64,000 nucleotides of DNA. Origin: BRH-c54 sp036567945 (lineage in GTDB: Bacteria > Bacteroidota > Bacteroidia > Flavobacteriales_E > Vicingaceae). The translations under genes were made by a program, and so were the position numbers. The first letter of the stretch is position 1; every line of letters begins with the position of its first letter. The notes under the pieces were generated by a model. It saw nothing but the letters and a program-made list of their open reading frames with translations, had not been told where the DNA came from and searched no databases. The stretch lies in the NCBI GenBank assembly GCA_036567945.1, contig DATCTM010000082.1:6280-70279 (forward strand), given 5' to 3'. Positions 26,501-35,112 of this stretch are shown here, piece after piece.

Positions 26501-27413
26501 CCAAGGAGATACTATTACCATTTATGGTTCCGGTGGTCAAACTTATTCATGGACACCAAGCTCAACAATAGCCACACCAAATGATTCAGCTACTTTAGCT
26601 TATCCAACACAAACAACAACTTATATTTTAGAAGCAGCTAACGGTTGTGGAAATGATTTTGATTCACTAACTATTTACATCATAGAAGTGCATGCTGATA
26701 TTGTGAACGACACATCTGTTTGTATTGGAAACAGAGCTAACTTGTGGGCAAATGGAGGAGAAAGCTATTATTGGTCGCCAACAATGGGACTTAACAACAA
26801 CACAAGCCCTACCATCTCTCCTGAAATTTATGTGCCCATAACTTATTATGTAGATATAACTGATAGTAATGACTGCGTTACTACTCTTTCTGTTTTTGTG
26901 GACACCTTAAGCAATCCAAAAGTAGATTTAGGAGAAGATATTGAAGCTACTTGGGGAGAAACAGTTCAACTTAATTCCAATTCCAATGGAGTTCAATACA
27001 CATGGACACCAAAAGAAGGACTAACTTGCTCTGATTGTCCTAATCCAATAGTAAATGCTCAAGCATCTTCTACTTACTACTTAACGGTTTTAGGAGCTAA
27101 TGGATGTTATAGTTATGATACAATAAGTGTATTTTTTGATGGAGCTATTTATGTTCCCAACTCCTTTACTCCTGATGGAGATGGAATTAACGACATTTTC
27201 TATGCTTATGGTGTAGACATTAAAGAGTTTGAATTGTATATTTTCGACCGTTGGGGAGAAAAGCTTTTTTACTCAGATGACATGGAAAGTGGCTGGAACG
27301 GAACCTACAAAGGTACTTTAGTAAAAAATGACACTTACGTTTGGAAGGTAATTTTTAAAGATGTACTCAATAAACGAGGTGAGCTAATTGGCACAGTTAC
27401 TTTGATAAGATAA
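23571..27413 (+). CDS. T9SS type B cargo: DUF7948 / SBBP-repeat / PKD / Ig-like repeat surface protein
   Basis: 1280 residues. Signal peptide at 1-18; a DUF7948-type N-terminal domain (about 20-235: IEFKENKGQWHKNVLYKAKL opens it); SBBP beta-propeller repeats (about 240-725) with the recurring YSTYFGG/ASTYIGG and FPTTPGA motifs; a PKD domain (about 743-810: YFWDFDDGYTSSDFQPSHVF); five Ig-like repeats each opening with C-x-G-x(3)-L and a Y-x-W-x-P box (about 823-1180); and a gliding-motility-associated C-terminal domain (about 1193-1280: VPNSFTPDGDGINDIF ... FDRWGEKLFY). This last domain directs export through the T9SS. It is secreted and probably surface-attached or adhesive. An upstream in-frame TAA forces a TTG (or ATT) start. 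Confidence 0.9.
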   Translation: MKNYLLIISLLLGFSALAQRPYIEFKENKGQWHKNVLYKAKLPAGELFLEQNSLTYQFFNEADLLRIDELHHNFIKNPTAADSIINLHAFKVHFKNSLNATLQPKSIRPDYENYFLGNDSSKWASNVKKYEEVTYHQIYNNIDLAFYLKDGIFKYDFIVQPNGTPQDIELTYDGVDEIFIKNDNLHIKTSVNEIVEQKPYAYQNINGKEKEVKCLFQLKNNTLSFYFPKGYNTNYPLIIDPALIFASYSGATVDNWGYTSTFNDLGNLYGGGISFGVGYPVTTGAIQTTFGGGALDISISKFSPNGSSLEYSTYFGGGNSDYPHSMIVNSNDELLVFGTTASNNFPTTPGAYSTTLSGAYDAYVIKFSANGQTLLASTYIGGTGNDGLNNLQPLKYNYADEHRGEIIVDTNDNIFVATVTSSSDFPVTAGTIQSVNAGGNDGCIFKLSPNLNTLLFSTYIGGTGTDAAYSLQFASNGDVLVTGGTTSNDFPTTLGTLNPASLGNTDGWLMKINNNATSILASTYIGTANDYNQCYFVQLDTADNIYVVGQTRNGYPIFPATVYNNPSSGQFLHKLTNDLSTTVFSTTFGTGSGFIDIALSAFLVNECNYILLSGWGGAVNSNALATNSTTNNLPITTNAIQPTTDGSDYYLAMFSEDADSLMYATFFGGNASFDHVDGGTSRFDKKGIVYQAVCASCFGSTSDFPTTPGAWSNTDNSTNCNLGVFKLDLSSLTADAEVFTTPYYCVGDTVQFQNLSNGGVTYFWDFDDGYTSSDFQPSHVFDSAGTYHVMLIALDSVSCILVDTDYVDVFIAAPPTAITNPINGICKGDSTQLNASGGASYIWSPNYNISNDSIDNPLVWPDTTTLYTVIVHDSCGIDTAEILVTVFQKNININPDTMVCLGQSAQLTAYGGVSYLWQPATSLNNNAISNPVATPNNTTTYTVEITDNNNCTWDTTTTVLIDTVLPNAVTMDDDTICQGDTITIYGSGGQTYSWTPSSTIATPNDSATLAYPTQTTTYILEAANGCGNDFDSLTIYIIEVHADIVNDTSVCIGNRANLWANGGESYYWSPTMGLNNNTSPTISPEIYVPITYYVDITDSNDCVTTLSVFVDTLSNPKVDLGEDIEATWGETVQLNSNSNGVQYTWTPKEGLTCSDCPNPIVNAQASSTYYLTVLGANGCYSYDTISVFFDGAIYVPNSFTPDGDGINDIFYAYGVDIKEFELYIFDRWGEKLFYSDDMESGWNGTYKGTLVKNDTYVWKVIFKDVLNKRGELIGTVTLIR
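24516..24523 (+). repeat. G8 homopolymer tract inside the T9SS cargo gene
   Basis: Eight consecutive G in TTTGGGGGGGGCAAT encode the glycines of a propeller motif (YFGGGNSD). A one-base slip here would shift the frame of the remaining 965 codons. Confidence 0.9.
26040..27113 (+). repeat. Five Ig-like (PKD-like) tandem protein repeats
   Basis: The coding region contains five units of about 70 residues, each with an opening such as CKGDSTQL, CLGQSAQL, CQGDTITI, CIGNRANL or TWGETVQL, then SYIWSP/SYLWQP/YSWTP/YYWSP/YTWTP, then a TTYTV-type strand. They form the stalk before the sorting domain. Confidence 0.8.
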
Positions 27414-27418
27414 CTCAA

Positions 27419-29908
27419 CTAATAAGGATCTACATCTATTGAAATTCTAATAGCTTTATATTGGCTAAAAGCTTCAAAATGGTGCTTTACCTCTAAAATT
27501 AAATCTCGTGCTTTGGTTACCGAAATTTTTCTTTCAATTTTAATGAGCACTTTCTTCTGATAATAATTTTTAACTCTTGATACTGCCGGATATTCAGGTC
27601 CTAACACACGGGTACCAAACTTCTTTTTAAGTGCATTAGTAAACTCATCTGCTCCTATATTTAATTTATTTTGGTCTTTATGTTTTAATGTAAAACTTAT
27701 TAATCTGCAATATGGCGGATAGTTAAACTTTTTACGCTGAATCATTTCATCATTATACATCTCCAAATAATTACTCTCCATTACCTGTCTAATAATAGGA
27801 TGATATGGTTCATAAGTTTGTATAATCACTTTCCCCCTCTTGGTTCTTCCTGCTCTTCCACTTACCTGACTCATCATTTGATAAGCCTTTTCAAACGCTC
27901 TAAAATCAGGAAATTTAAGCATGTTATCTGCATTTAATATCCCAACCAAAGAAACATTATTAAAATCCAACCCTTTAGTAACCATCTGAGTTCCTACCAA
28001 CACATCTATTTGATGTTCTTCAAAATCGTTGATAATTTTTTGATATGCATTTTTGCTTTTAGTACTATCTGCATCCATTCTTGTAATTCTAATTTTTGGA
28101 AAAAATAATGCCAACTCCTCTTCTATTTGCTCTGTTCCAAAACCTTTGAGTGATACTCTGCTACTCCCACATGCGAGACATTTTGAAGGCATATTTTTAG
28201 AAACTCCACAATAATGACACTTTAGCTGATGCGTATACTTATAATACGTTAAAGAAACATCACAATTATTACATTCAGGCACATTTCCACAATCTTCGCA
28301 AATCATAAAAGGTGCATACCCTCTTCTGTTTTGAAACAAAATAACTTGTTCCTTATTTTTAAAAGCCTCCTCCATACTTTCTATTAGTAGCGGAGAAAAG
28401 TGAGATTTCATTTGTTTTTTTCTGGTAGCTTCTTTTATGTCTGCACAAAGTATTTCTGGTAACAACACCTTTCCATGACGGTAATTTAATTCTACCAATC
28501 CATATTTGTTTTCTTTGGCATTCCAATAGGTTTCAATAGCAGGAGTTGCCGAACCTAACAATACTTTTGCTTTGTGTAATTTCGCCAACACTATGGAAGC
28601 ATCTCGAGCATTATATCTAGGAGAAGGATCAAACTGTTTAAAAGTGTTCTCATGTTCTTCATCAATCACTATTAAGCCTAAATTACTATACGGAAGAAAC
28701 ATTGCTGAGCGAGCTCCCATAATTATCTGAAACCTCTTATTCTCATTATTAGCAGCTAAATTAAAATTTAACACCTCATTCCAAACTTCTACACGTTCAT
28801 TTTCATTAAATTTAGAGTGATAAACACCAATAATATCGCCAAAAACTTTTTGCAAACGCACAATTAACTGAGTTGTTAATGCAATCTCAGGCAACAAATA
28901 CAATACTTGTTTTCCTTGTTTTAAAACTTCTTTTATAAGTTGTATATAAATCTCCGTTTTTCCGGAGCCTGTTACACCGTGTAGCAAAACAGTGTCGTGT
29001 TGTTTAAAGGATTCTTTTATTTCGTTGTAAGCTTTAATCTGATGCTCATTAAGCGATTTAACATCTTGTACTTCTTTTCCATAATCATCTAACCTATTTA
29101 CAACCACATCATAAATCTCAAAAATATTTTTCTCTACTAACTGATTGATTACACTACTACTTACATTAGCTTTTTTTTGAAGATTTAATTTTGGAACTTC
29201 GTAAGTAATTTGCTGATATCGATTAGAAAGCTGAACAAAACTCATTAATGCTGCCAGTTGTTTTTTTGCCCTAGATAAATCATCAAATATCGCAGGTAAA
29301 TTTTCCTCTTTATTAGCAAAAGCTGTAAGTCTAACAAACTGTACCACTTTAGGCTTATATTTTTCATTAATTTCTTCAACAACTATAATGATGTTTTTTT
29401 CTATCAGCGATTTTATAATTTGATGAATATTTTTTACTGCTAAAATTTCAGAAACATCGCTAAGTGTCAGTACTTCTCTAACCGTTAATGCTTCATAAAC
29501 TTGGTATTCATCATCACCTAAATCGTTGTCATTAAACTCAGTATTTCTATTAATTACAAATTTTGTTTCGCTAGATAGCTTTAAAGCTCCAGGAATAGCC
29601 GCATTAAATATATCACCCGGGTAAGCAAGATAATAATCGGCTATCCAATCCCAATGTTTTAACTGTTTTTCATTTACAATGGGATGGTTATCTAATATAG
29701 CATATAAATATTTTGCTTGATAATCTTTTGGAGGAGTATGGTGTTTTTGCTTAACTAAAGCAGTGTATAATTTGCCTCCTCTACCAAAAGGCACAATAAC
29801 TCTTTGACCTATAATGATGTTATCATTCAATTCATTTGGAACCCTATACGTAAAAAAATTAGGTACAGGCAAAGGCAATATTACATCAATAAAGAGGGTA
29901 TCTAACAT
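27419..29908 (-). CDS. priA: Primosomal replication-restart helicase PriA
   Basis: 829 residues. It has the 3'-DNA-binding domain (DVILPLPVPNFFTYRVP opens it), an SF2 core with GVTGSGKTEIY, DEEHENTFKQ and the motif VI QMMSQVSGRAGR, and the zinc-binding cysteines inserted in the core (CEDCGNVPECNNCD and CHYCG ... CLACG). PriA reloads the replisome at stalled forks. The ATG at 29908 (MLDTLFIDVILPLP) is chosen; eleven upstream codons give FSYFYNFLII, which is not conserved-looking. It is convergent with the large cargo gene, 5 bases apart. Confidence 0.96.
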   Translation of the reverse strand: MLDTLFIDVILPLPVPNFFTYRVPNELNDNIIIGQRVIVPFGRGGKLYTALVKQKHHTPPKDYQAKYLYAILDNHPIVNEKQLKHWDWIADYYLAYPGDIFNAAIPGALKLSSETKFVINRNTEFNDNDLGDDEYQVYEALTVREVLTLSDVSEILAVKNIHQIIKSLIEKNIIIVVEEINEKYKPKVVQFVRLTAFANKEENLPAIFDDLSRAKKQLAALMSFVQLSNRYQQITYEVPKLNLQKKANVSSSVINQLVEKNIFEIYDVVVNRLDDYGKEVQDVKSLNEHQIKAYNEIKESFKQHDTVLLHGVTGSGKTEIYIQLIKEVLKQGKQVLYLLPEIALTTQLIVRLQKVFGDIIGVYHSKFNENERVEVWNEVLNFNLAANNENKRFQIIMGARSAMFLPYSNLGLIVIDEEHENTFKQFDPSPRYNARDASIVLAKLHKAKVLLGSATPAIETYWNAKENKYGLVELNYRHGKVLLPEILCADIKEATRKKQMKSHFSPLLIESMEEAFKNKEQVILFQNRRGYAPFMICEDCGNVPECNNCDVSLTYYKYTHQLKCHYCGVSKNMPSKCLACGSSRVSLKGFGTEQIEEELALFFPKIRITRMDADSTKSKNAYQKIINDFEEHQIDVLVGTQMVTKGLDFNNVSLVGILNADNMLKFPDFRAFEKAYQMMSQVSGRAGRTKRGKVIIQTYEPYHPIIRQVMESNYLEMYNDEMIQRKKFNYPPYCRLISFTLKHKDQNKLNIGADEFTNALKKKFGTRVLGPEYPAVSRVKNYYQKKVLIKIERKISVTKARDLILEVKHHFEAFSQYKAIRISIDVDPY

Positions 29909-29933
29909 AATAATAAGAAAGTTGTAAAAATAA

Positions 29934-29976
29934 GAAAACAACTACTGCAATAATAAACATGCTGTAGTTGTTTTCT
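29934..29976 (-). terminator. Hairpin terminator between the second T9SS cargo gene and priA
   Basis: GAAAACAACTAC pairs with GTAGTTGTTTTC (12 bases) and on the minus strand is followed by TTATTTTTA. It ends about 25 bases before the priA start, leaving little room for a separate priA promoter, so it may work as a partial terminator or attenuator. Confidence 0.6.
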
Positions 29977-30004
29977 AACTATTTTAATAACTATTATTAA
30001 TTTA

Positions 30005-31579
30005 CTACCTCAAAAGAGTTACTGTTCTTTTTTCTAAAACTATTGATTCGCTAGCGTAAGTTCCTTTTATAATAATAAAGTAAGTCCCTTCTGGCACTTT
30101 GTTTCCACTTTTATTTTTACCATTCCACTCAAATAATGGGTCATTACTTTCATAAATTTTAATTCCCCATCTATTATAAATTTCTACCGTAATATTATCA
30201 TTACACCTATTGTAAATACCATCAATTTTATACACTTCATTTAAACCATCACCATTAGGAGTAAAAACATTAGGAATAACCCTCAGTGTATCTTCGGGAG
30301 GCACTACACTTACGAAAAAACTTACACTATCTTCAGCTCTACCCGCACAACCTAATGAAAAAGAATTTACTTTAAAATCAAAAGTTTTTCCAATCAATTC
30401 ACAGTCGGTTGGTTGCCAACAAAAACCTGTTGCTACAGTGCCTAAATTCCAATAAGCATTTTCAGTTGTATCATATTGATTAGCAGGAATAATTACCGAG
30501 TTAGTTCCATAATCATAAAAATATTCATACATATTTGGGTTTGTTGAAACAGGAGTTAAGTTAGGAGTAAAAGCGCCTAAACCATATATATTAGAAGTTA
30601 CGTCAATAAAAACAGTATCTCCAACATCCGGATCTTGAAATACTAAACTTTCGCAAAATGAAGATTCAAAAGGAACTTTTAATGTATCACCATCGGATAA
30701 ATTATTTAAGAAATTTGGAGGAGTATCTGTTGTACAATTTAAACTCTCGTATTGAGCATCTCTTCTAGTTTCACCAATTTTAACTCCATTTCTAAACTCC
30801 TCTACCTTAACAGCAAAAACAAATGTGCCAATTACAGTAGGGCTAGCTGTCATAACTCCAGTTAAAGGATTAATTGACATTGGAGGTGTTCCTCCCACAA
30901 TATTTGCTAAACTATATCCTGCCGACCAAGTTACAGGGTTATATGGACCCGCCCCTGTCGGAACATCATTTAATGGTTCTGATAAAGAATAATACAAAGA
31001 ATCACCATCAACATCAGTAACCGAAAAATTGAAATTCTTTGATAAGTTAACACATAAATAAGCATCCATCGGATAAGGCCCCATATCTGGATTAGAATTA
31101 TTTAATGTAGCAGTATTACTTGGATCAGGTATTTCACAATAAAATGTCATTCCAGCACTTGAAGGACTGGTAATATTAGTTATTGAGGCATTTCTACAAC
31201 ACACTTGAGCGGATAAATAATATCCATTTGGATTATCAGCTATAGTAACATTTTGGGTAAATATCCCCTCATCAACACAAAGCCCTGTTGGAGTAAAACA
31301 AGCATCTCCAAAAGGTAAATTTGCATTAATAACAGGATTAGTTATTGTAATAGTATTAACTAAAACATTAGTAACTTTATCGTAGACCCTGACATCAAAT
31401 GCTGTATTCATACTAGCAGAACCCGGACTACAGGAACGAAAAACCCTTAATTGAATTTGAAAATCATTTTTTGTAGGCCCTATCCATTTTACAGTTAAAT
31501 CTCCACCAACTATATGACTGGCCTTTAAAGAAAATGTAACTAATATTAGTAAAATTATTAAGCTTAATCCTTTTTTCAT
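30005..31579 (-). CDS. T9SS type B cargo, gliding-motility-associated C-terminal domain protein
   Basis: 524 residues: signal peptide at 1-20 (LIILLILVTFSLKA), a Cys-containing beta-sandwich body (RVFRSCSPGSAS, CCRNASI, NFSVTDVDGDSLYYSLSEP) and a type B sorting domain at about 435-524 (VIPNVFTPNGDGLNEVY ... VEIYNRWGIKIYES ... FEWNGKNKSGNKVPEGTYF). It is exported by the T9SS. The N-terminal SHIVGGDLTVKWIG opening is a recurrent module of such Bacteroidota proteins. It is divergent from the TonB receptor gene and ends in a hairpin before priA. Confidence 0.88.
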   Translation of the reverse strand: MKKGLSLIILLILVTFSLKASHIVGGDLTVKWIGPTKNDFQIQLRVFRSCSPGSASMNTAFDVRVYDKVTNVLVNTITITNPVINANLPFGDACFTPTGLCVDEGIFTQNVTIADNPNGYYLSAQVCCRNASITNITSPSSAGMTFYCEIPDPSNTATLNNSNPDMGPYPMDAYLCVNLSKNFNFSVTDVDGDSLYYSLSEPLNDVPTGAGPYNPVTWSAGYSLANIVGGTPPMSINPLTGVMTASPTVIGTFVFAVKVEEFRNGVKIGETRRDAQYESLNCTTDTPPNFLNNLSDGDTLKVPFESSFCESLVFQDPDVGDTVFIDVTSNIYGLGAFTPNLTPVSTNPNMYEYFYDYGTNSVIIPANQYDTTENAYWNLGTVATGFCWQPTDCELIGKTFDFKVNSFSLGCAGRAEDSVSFFVSVVPPEDTLRVIPNVFTPNGDGLNEVYKIDGIYNRCNDNITVEIYNRWGIKIYESNDPLFEWNGKNKSGNKVPEGTYFIIIKGTYASESIVLEKRTVTLLR

Positions 31580-31742
31580 TGTAATTTATATTTCAATTTT
31601 TAGATAGTAAATCTAAAGAACCTAGATGAATAATTCACTTATTTGGTTGCATACTTCTAAAATTAATTTAAAATAGAATTCTTATGATATACTTAGATAT
31701 TATAAAAAATGCTACTATTTATAATATTTAATGGAATATAGC

Positions 31743-31750
31743 TATTTTTG
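31743..31750 (+). promoter_or_regulatory. Promoter -7 element of the TonB-dependent receptor gene
   Basis: TATTTTTG matches TAnnTTTG, 20 bases before the ATG at 31771. Confidence 0.5.
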
Positions 31751-31770
31751 TCGCTTATTAAATTTTAACT

Positions 31771-34125
31771 ATGAATTTTAAGCAACTTACTTTATCCACT
31801 ATATTGATGTTAACCGTTATACTTTCCATCAATGCTCAAAATGGAACCATCAGAGGATTTATTTATAACGAAAAAACCGGAGAATCTGAAATCGGTGCTA
31901 CAGCCTATTTAAAAGGTACTACTATGGGGGCAGCATCAGATGTTAATGGATTTTACTCTATTACTAAAATTCCAGCGGGTAATTATACTTTAATGGTAAC
32001 CTCTTTAGGTTTTGATACTGTTAAAATTGCTATCTCTATAAAAAAAGATGAAATCATTAATCAAAAAGTATATTTAAAAGAAGGTTCAGTAATGCTGAAT
32101 ACGTTTGAGCTTTCGGCTGAAAAACAAGAAGCAAGAACCGAAGTAAAAATGTCTGTTTCTAAAGTAACTCCAAAAGAAATAAAATCTATCCCTTCAATTG
32201 GTGGCGAACCTGATATTGCTCAATATTTACAAGTTTTACCTGGTGTAACTTTTACCGGAGACCAAGGTGGACAACTTTATATTCGTGGTGGGTCTCCAAT
32301 TCAAAACAAAGTTTTATTAGATGGAATGATTATTTACAACCCTTTCCACTCTATTGGTTTATTCTCTGTTTTTGATACGGATATTCTTAAAAGTGCTGAT
32401 ATTTATACTGGTGGTTTTAATGCTGAGTACGGTGGTAGAATTTCTTCCATAATGGATATAACTACCAAAGATGGAGATAAAAACAGATTAAGAGGAAAAG
32501 TTTCTGCAAGCACCTTTAGCTCAAAACTAACTCTTGAAGGCCCTGTGTTTAAAAGTAAAAAAGATAATGGAGGTGCAACAACTTTTGTTTTGTCTGCAAA
32601 ACATTCTTATCTAAACGAATCATCTGAATTATACAAACCATATTTTGAATCTCTAAGTTCTGAAAATGCAAGAGGAATAGATACTGCCGGATTGCCTTAT
32701 AACTTTACTGACATATACGGCAAAATAACCTTTGGAGCTAGTAATGGCAGTAAATTTAGCTTGTTTGGTTTTAATTTTAAAGATGGAGTTGATTTTCCTG
32801 GAGTTTCTAACTTAAAATGGAACTCTAGTGGTGGAGGTGGTAACTTTGTTTTTATCCCTGCTTCTTCAAGAACTTTAATTGAAGGAATTGTTGCTATTTC
32901 TAATTATGAAATTGTACTGACAGAAGCCGATGAAAGTCCAAGAAGAAGTGAAATTAATGGATTTAATATCGGAATGGATTTTACAAGTTTTTCTGGTGAT
33001 AACCAATTTAAATACGGTTTTGAAGTACTTGGGTTTGGAACAGATTTTCAATTTACCAATTCTGTTGGCAGATTAATTCAGCAAAAAGAAAGCACCACAG
33101 AACTTGCCGGTTTTTTAACTTATAGAATTAATAAAGGTAAATCTGTTATTGAACCGGGCTTAAGAGTTCAACATTATGCTTCTTTAGGAAATACTTCAGT
33201 AGAGCCTAGATTTGGCTACAAATACAACTTATCTAACAGTATCAGATTAAAATTAGCTGCAGGAATGTATTCTCAAAACCTTATCAGTGCTAACTCCGAT
33301 AGAGATATTGTAAACTTATTTTATGGCTTCTTATCCGGTCCAGATAACTTACCCGAAAACTTCACCAATAAAGACGGAGAGACAAAAGAAATTGGACATA
33401 AATTACAAAAAGCAAATCACTTAATTACGGGTTTTGAGTTAGATGTCGCCAAAAATGTTACTTTAAATGTTGAAGGATATAAAAAATGGTTTACGCAGTT
33501 AACCAATACTAACAGAAACCAAGTGTTTAATGAAAACGACCCCTCTGCAGCTGATAAAGCTGACATCTTCAAAAAAGAGTTTATTATTGAAACAGGTGAG
33601 GCTTATGGTATTGATTTCAGTTTAAATTATAAAACTGCCAGAGTTAACTTAAATGCTATTTATTCGCTTAGTAAAGTAGATAGATGGGACGGTATAACCG
33701 AATACAACCCTGTTTTTGATAGAAGACATAATGTAAACTTAGTTGGTATTTACACATTCGGTAAAGGTTTAAACTGGGAATTTAGTGCTCGTTGGAATTT
33801 AGGTTCAGGGTTCCCATTTACTCAAACACAAGGTTATTACGAAGGAATGGGATTTTCTTCTGCTGATCAAAATTACACAAGTTCTAATGGCGATTTAACA
33901 CTTCAGTTAGCCGACCTTAATCAAGGTAGACTTCCATACTACCATAGGCTAGATATGAGTTTGAAAAGAAAGTTTGTAATAAGTAAAAACTCTATTTTAG
34001 AAGCTAATGTAGGCGTTACCAATGTTTATAACAGAAACAATATCTTCTATGTAAACAGAGTAACAGCAGAAGAAGTTTATCAACTACCATTATTACCTAG
34101 TTTTGGTTTAAATTTAACTTTCTAA
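31771..34125 (+). CDS. TonB-dependent receptor with carboxypeptidase-regulatory-like domain
   Basis: 784 residues. Signal peptide at 1-22 (ILMLTVILSINAQ); a carboxypeptidase D regulatory-like domain at about 24-105 (GTIRGFIYNEKTGESEIGAT ... GFYSITKIPAGNYTLMVTSLGF); a plug domain at about 125-230 (LQVLPGVTFTGDQGGQLYIRGGSPIQNKVLLDG); then a 22-strand-type barrel ending in the terminal Phe (SFGLNLTF). It imports an unknown ligand across the outer membrane. No SusD partner, siderophore gene or regulator is adjacent. The RGG/GGS pattern near the plug is standard. Confidence 0.93.
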   Translation: MNFKQLTLSTILMLTVILSINAQNGTIRGFIYNEKTGESEIGATAYLKGTTMGAASDVNGFYSITKIPAGNYTLMVTSLGFDTVKIAISIKKDEIINQKVYLKEGSVMLNTFELSAEKQEARTEVKMSVSKVTPKEIKSIPSIGGEPDIAQYLQVLPGVTFTGDQGGQLYIRGGSPIQNKVLLDGMIIYNPFHSIGLFSVFDTDILKSADIYTGGFNAEYGGRISSIMDITTKDGDKNRLRGKVSASTFSSKLTLEGPVFKSKKDNGGATTFVLSAKHSYLNESSELYKPYFESLSSENARGIDTAGLPYNFTDIYGKITFGASNGSKFSLFGFNFKDGVDFPGVSNLKWNSSGGGGNFVFIPASSRTLIEGIVAISNYEIVLTEADESPRRSEINGFNIGMDFTSFSGDNQFKYGFEVLGFGTDFQFTNSVGRLIQQKESTTELAGFLTYRINKGKSVIEPGLRVQHYASLGNTSVEPRFGYKYNLSNSIRLKLAAGMYSQNLISANSDRDIVNLFYGFLSGPDNLPENFTNKDGETKEIGHKLQKANHLITGFELDVAKNVTLNVEGYKKWFTQLTNTNRNQVFNENDPSAADKADIFKKEFIIETGEAYGIDFSLNYKTARVNLNAIYSLSKVDRWDGITEYNPVFDRRHNVNLVGIYTFGKGLNWEFSARWNLGSGFPFTQTQGYYEGMGFSSADQNYTSSNGDLTLQLADLNQGRLPYYHRLDMSLKRKFVISKNSILEANVGVTNVYNRNNIFYVNRVTAEEVYQLPLLPSFGLNLTF

Positions 34126-34165
34126 AGTAAAAATCAAAACAAATCAATTCTTTTTCAATAAAGAA

Positions 34166-34195
34166 TTGCATGAATAAAAAAAAATGGTAAATTTG
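34166..34195 (+). promoter_or_regulatory. Promoter of rplU-rpmA
   Basis: TTG at 34166-34168 and TAAATTTG at 34188-34195 with a 19-base spacer match the Bacteroidota consensus closely. The rplU ATG is 29 bases further on. Confidence 0.7.
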
Positions 34196-34224
34196 CGACC
34201 GTTTTAATTAAAAAATTATAGAAA

Positions 34225-34707
34225 ATGTATGCAATTGTAGAAATAGCAGGGCAACAATTTAAAGTTGAAAAAGACCAACAAGTTTTTGTGCATCGTTTAG
34301 AAGGAAAAGAAGGAAGTAAAGTTACTTTCGACAATGTTCTTTTAATTGATAACAACGGAAAAATAAATGTTGGCGCCCCAGCTATAGCAGGTGCTAGTGT
34401 AGCTGCTAAAGTGCTTGAGCACTTAAAAGGAGACAAAGTAATTGTCTTCAAAAAGAAAAGAAGAAAAGGATATAAAGTTAAAAACGGACATCGTCAGTAT
34501 TTAACTAAAATCCAAATTGAGGCTATCTCCGAAAGTGGTGCTGCTAAAAAAACAGCTGTTGCCAAAGAAGAAAAAGCTGAAAAAGTAGAAAAAAAGGTAG
34601 AAGCTAAAAAAGAGGTTGCAAAAGAAGCAAAGCCAAAGGCTGCTCCTAAAGCAACAGCTAAAAAAGCTGCTCCTAAAAAAGAGACCAAAAAAGAAGATAA
34701 AAAATAA
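34225..34707 (+). CDS. rplU: 50S ribosomal protein L21 with Lys/Ala-rich C-terminal extension
   Basis: 160 residues. The first 103 or so are a normal L21 (MYAIVEIAGQQFKVEKDQ ... KKKRRKGYKVKNGHRQYLTKIQI). The last 55 are low-complexity, built of K, A, E and P (AKEEKAEKVEKK, PKAAPKATAKKAAPKK), resembling the histone H1-like tails found on several Bacteroidota proteins. It is followed by rpmA as in most bacteria. Confidence 0.96.
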   Translation: MYAIVEIAGQQFKVEKDQQVFVHRLEGKEGSKVTFDNVLLIDNNGKINVGAPAIAGASVAAKVLEHLKGDKVIVFKKKRRKGYKVKNGHRQYLTKIQIEAISESGAAKKTAVAKEEKAEKVEKKVEAKKEVAKEAKPKAAPKATAKKAAPKKETKKEDKK

Positions 34708-34756
34708 TTAGTAACTGTTTTTAAAGAGTTCATCTTTAAAATAAAACCTAAGAACC

Positions 34757-35017
34757 ATGGCACATAAAAAAGGAGCTGGTAGCTCGAAAAACGGTAGAGA
34801 ATCACACAGTAAACGTTTAGGAGTTAAAATTTTTGGCGGTCAAGCTGCTATTGCAGGTAACATTATTGTTCGTCAAAGAGGTACAAAACATAATCCTGGT
34901 GAGAATGTAGGTGTTGGTAAAGACCATACTTTATTCGCTCTTACTGATGGAATCGTTTCTTTCAGAAAAAAGAAAGATAATAAATCTTATGTATCTGTTG
35001 AGCCTCTTAATGCTTAA
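34757..35017 (+). CDS. rpmA: 50S ribosomal protein L27
   Basis: 86 residues, full length (MAHKKGAGSSKNGRESHSKR, then GNIIVRQRGTKHNPGENVG, then VSFRKKKDNK). It sits near the peptidyl-transferase centre. Co-transcribed with rplU, 49 bases downstream. Confidence 0.98.
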   Translation: MAHKKGAGSSKNGRESHSKRLGVKIFGGQAAIAGNIIVRQRGTKHNPGENVGVGKDHTLFALTDGIVSFRKKKDNKSYVSVEPLNA

Positions 35018-35038
35018 CTAAAAGATAAACCCTTATTT

Positions 35039-35082
35039 AACTCCTGTATTTATTTTTAAAATAGATATGGGAGTTTTTTTTT
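35039..35082 (+). terminator. Terminator after rplU-rpmA
   Basis: AACTCC pairs with GGAGTT around an A/T-rich inner stem, with a T9 tract directly after. Confidence 0.7.
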
Positions 35083-35112
35083 AATATTAATTCATAATTA
35101 ATAGCATTTCAA

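Noticed and set aside
34494..34805. Minus-strand open frame rich in Ala, Phe and Ser opposite the L21 tail
   Set aside because: It is the reverse of the Lys/Ala-rich codons of rplU and runs into rpmA; no start signal or family.
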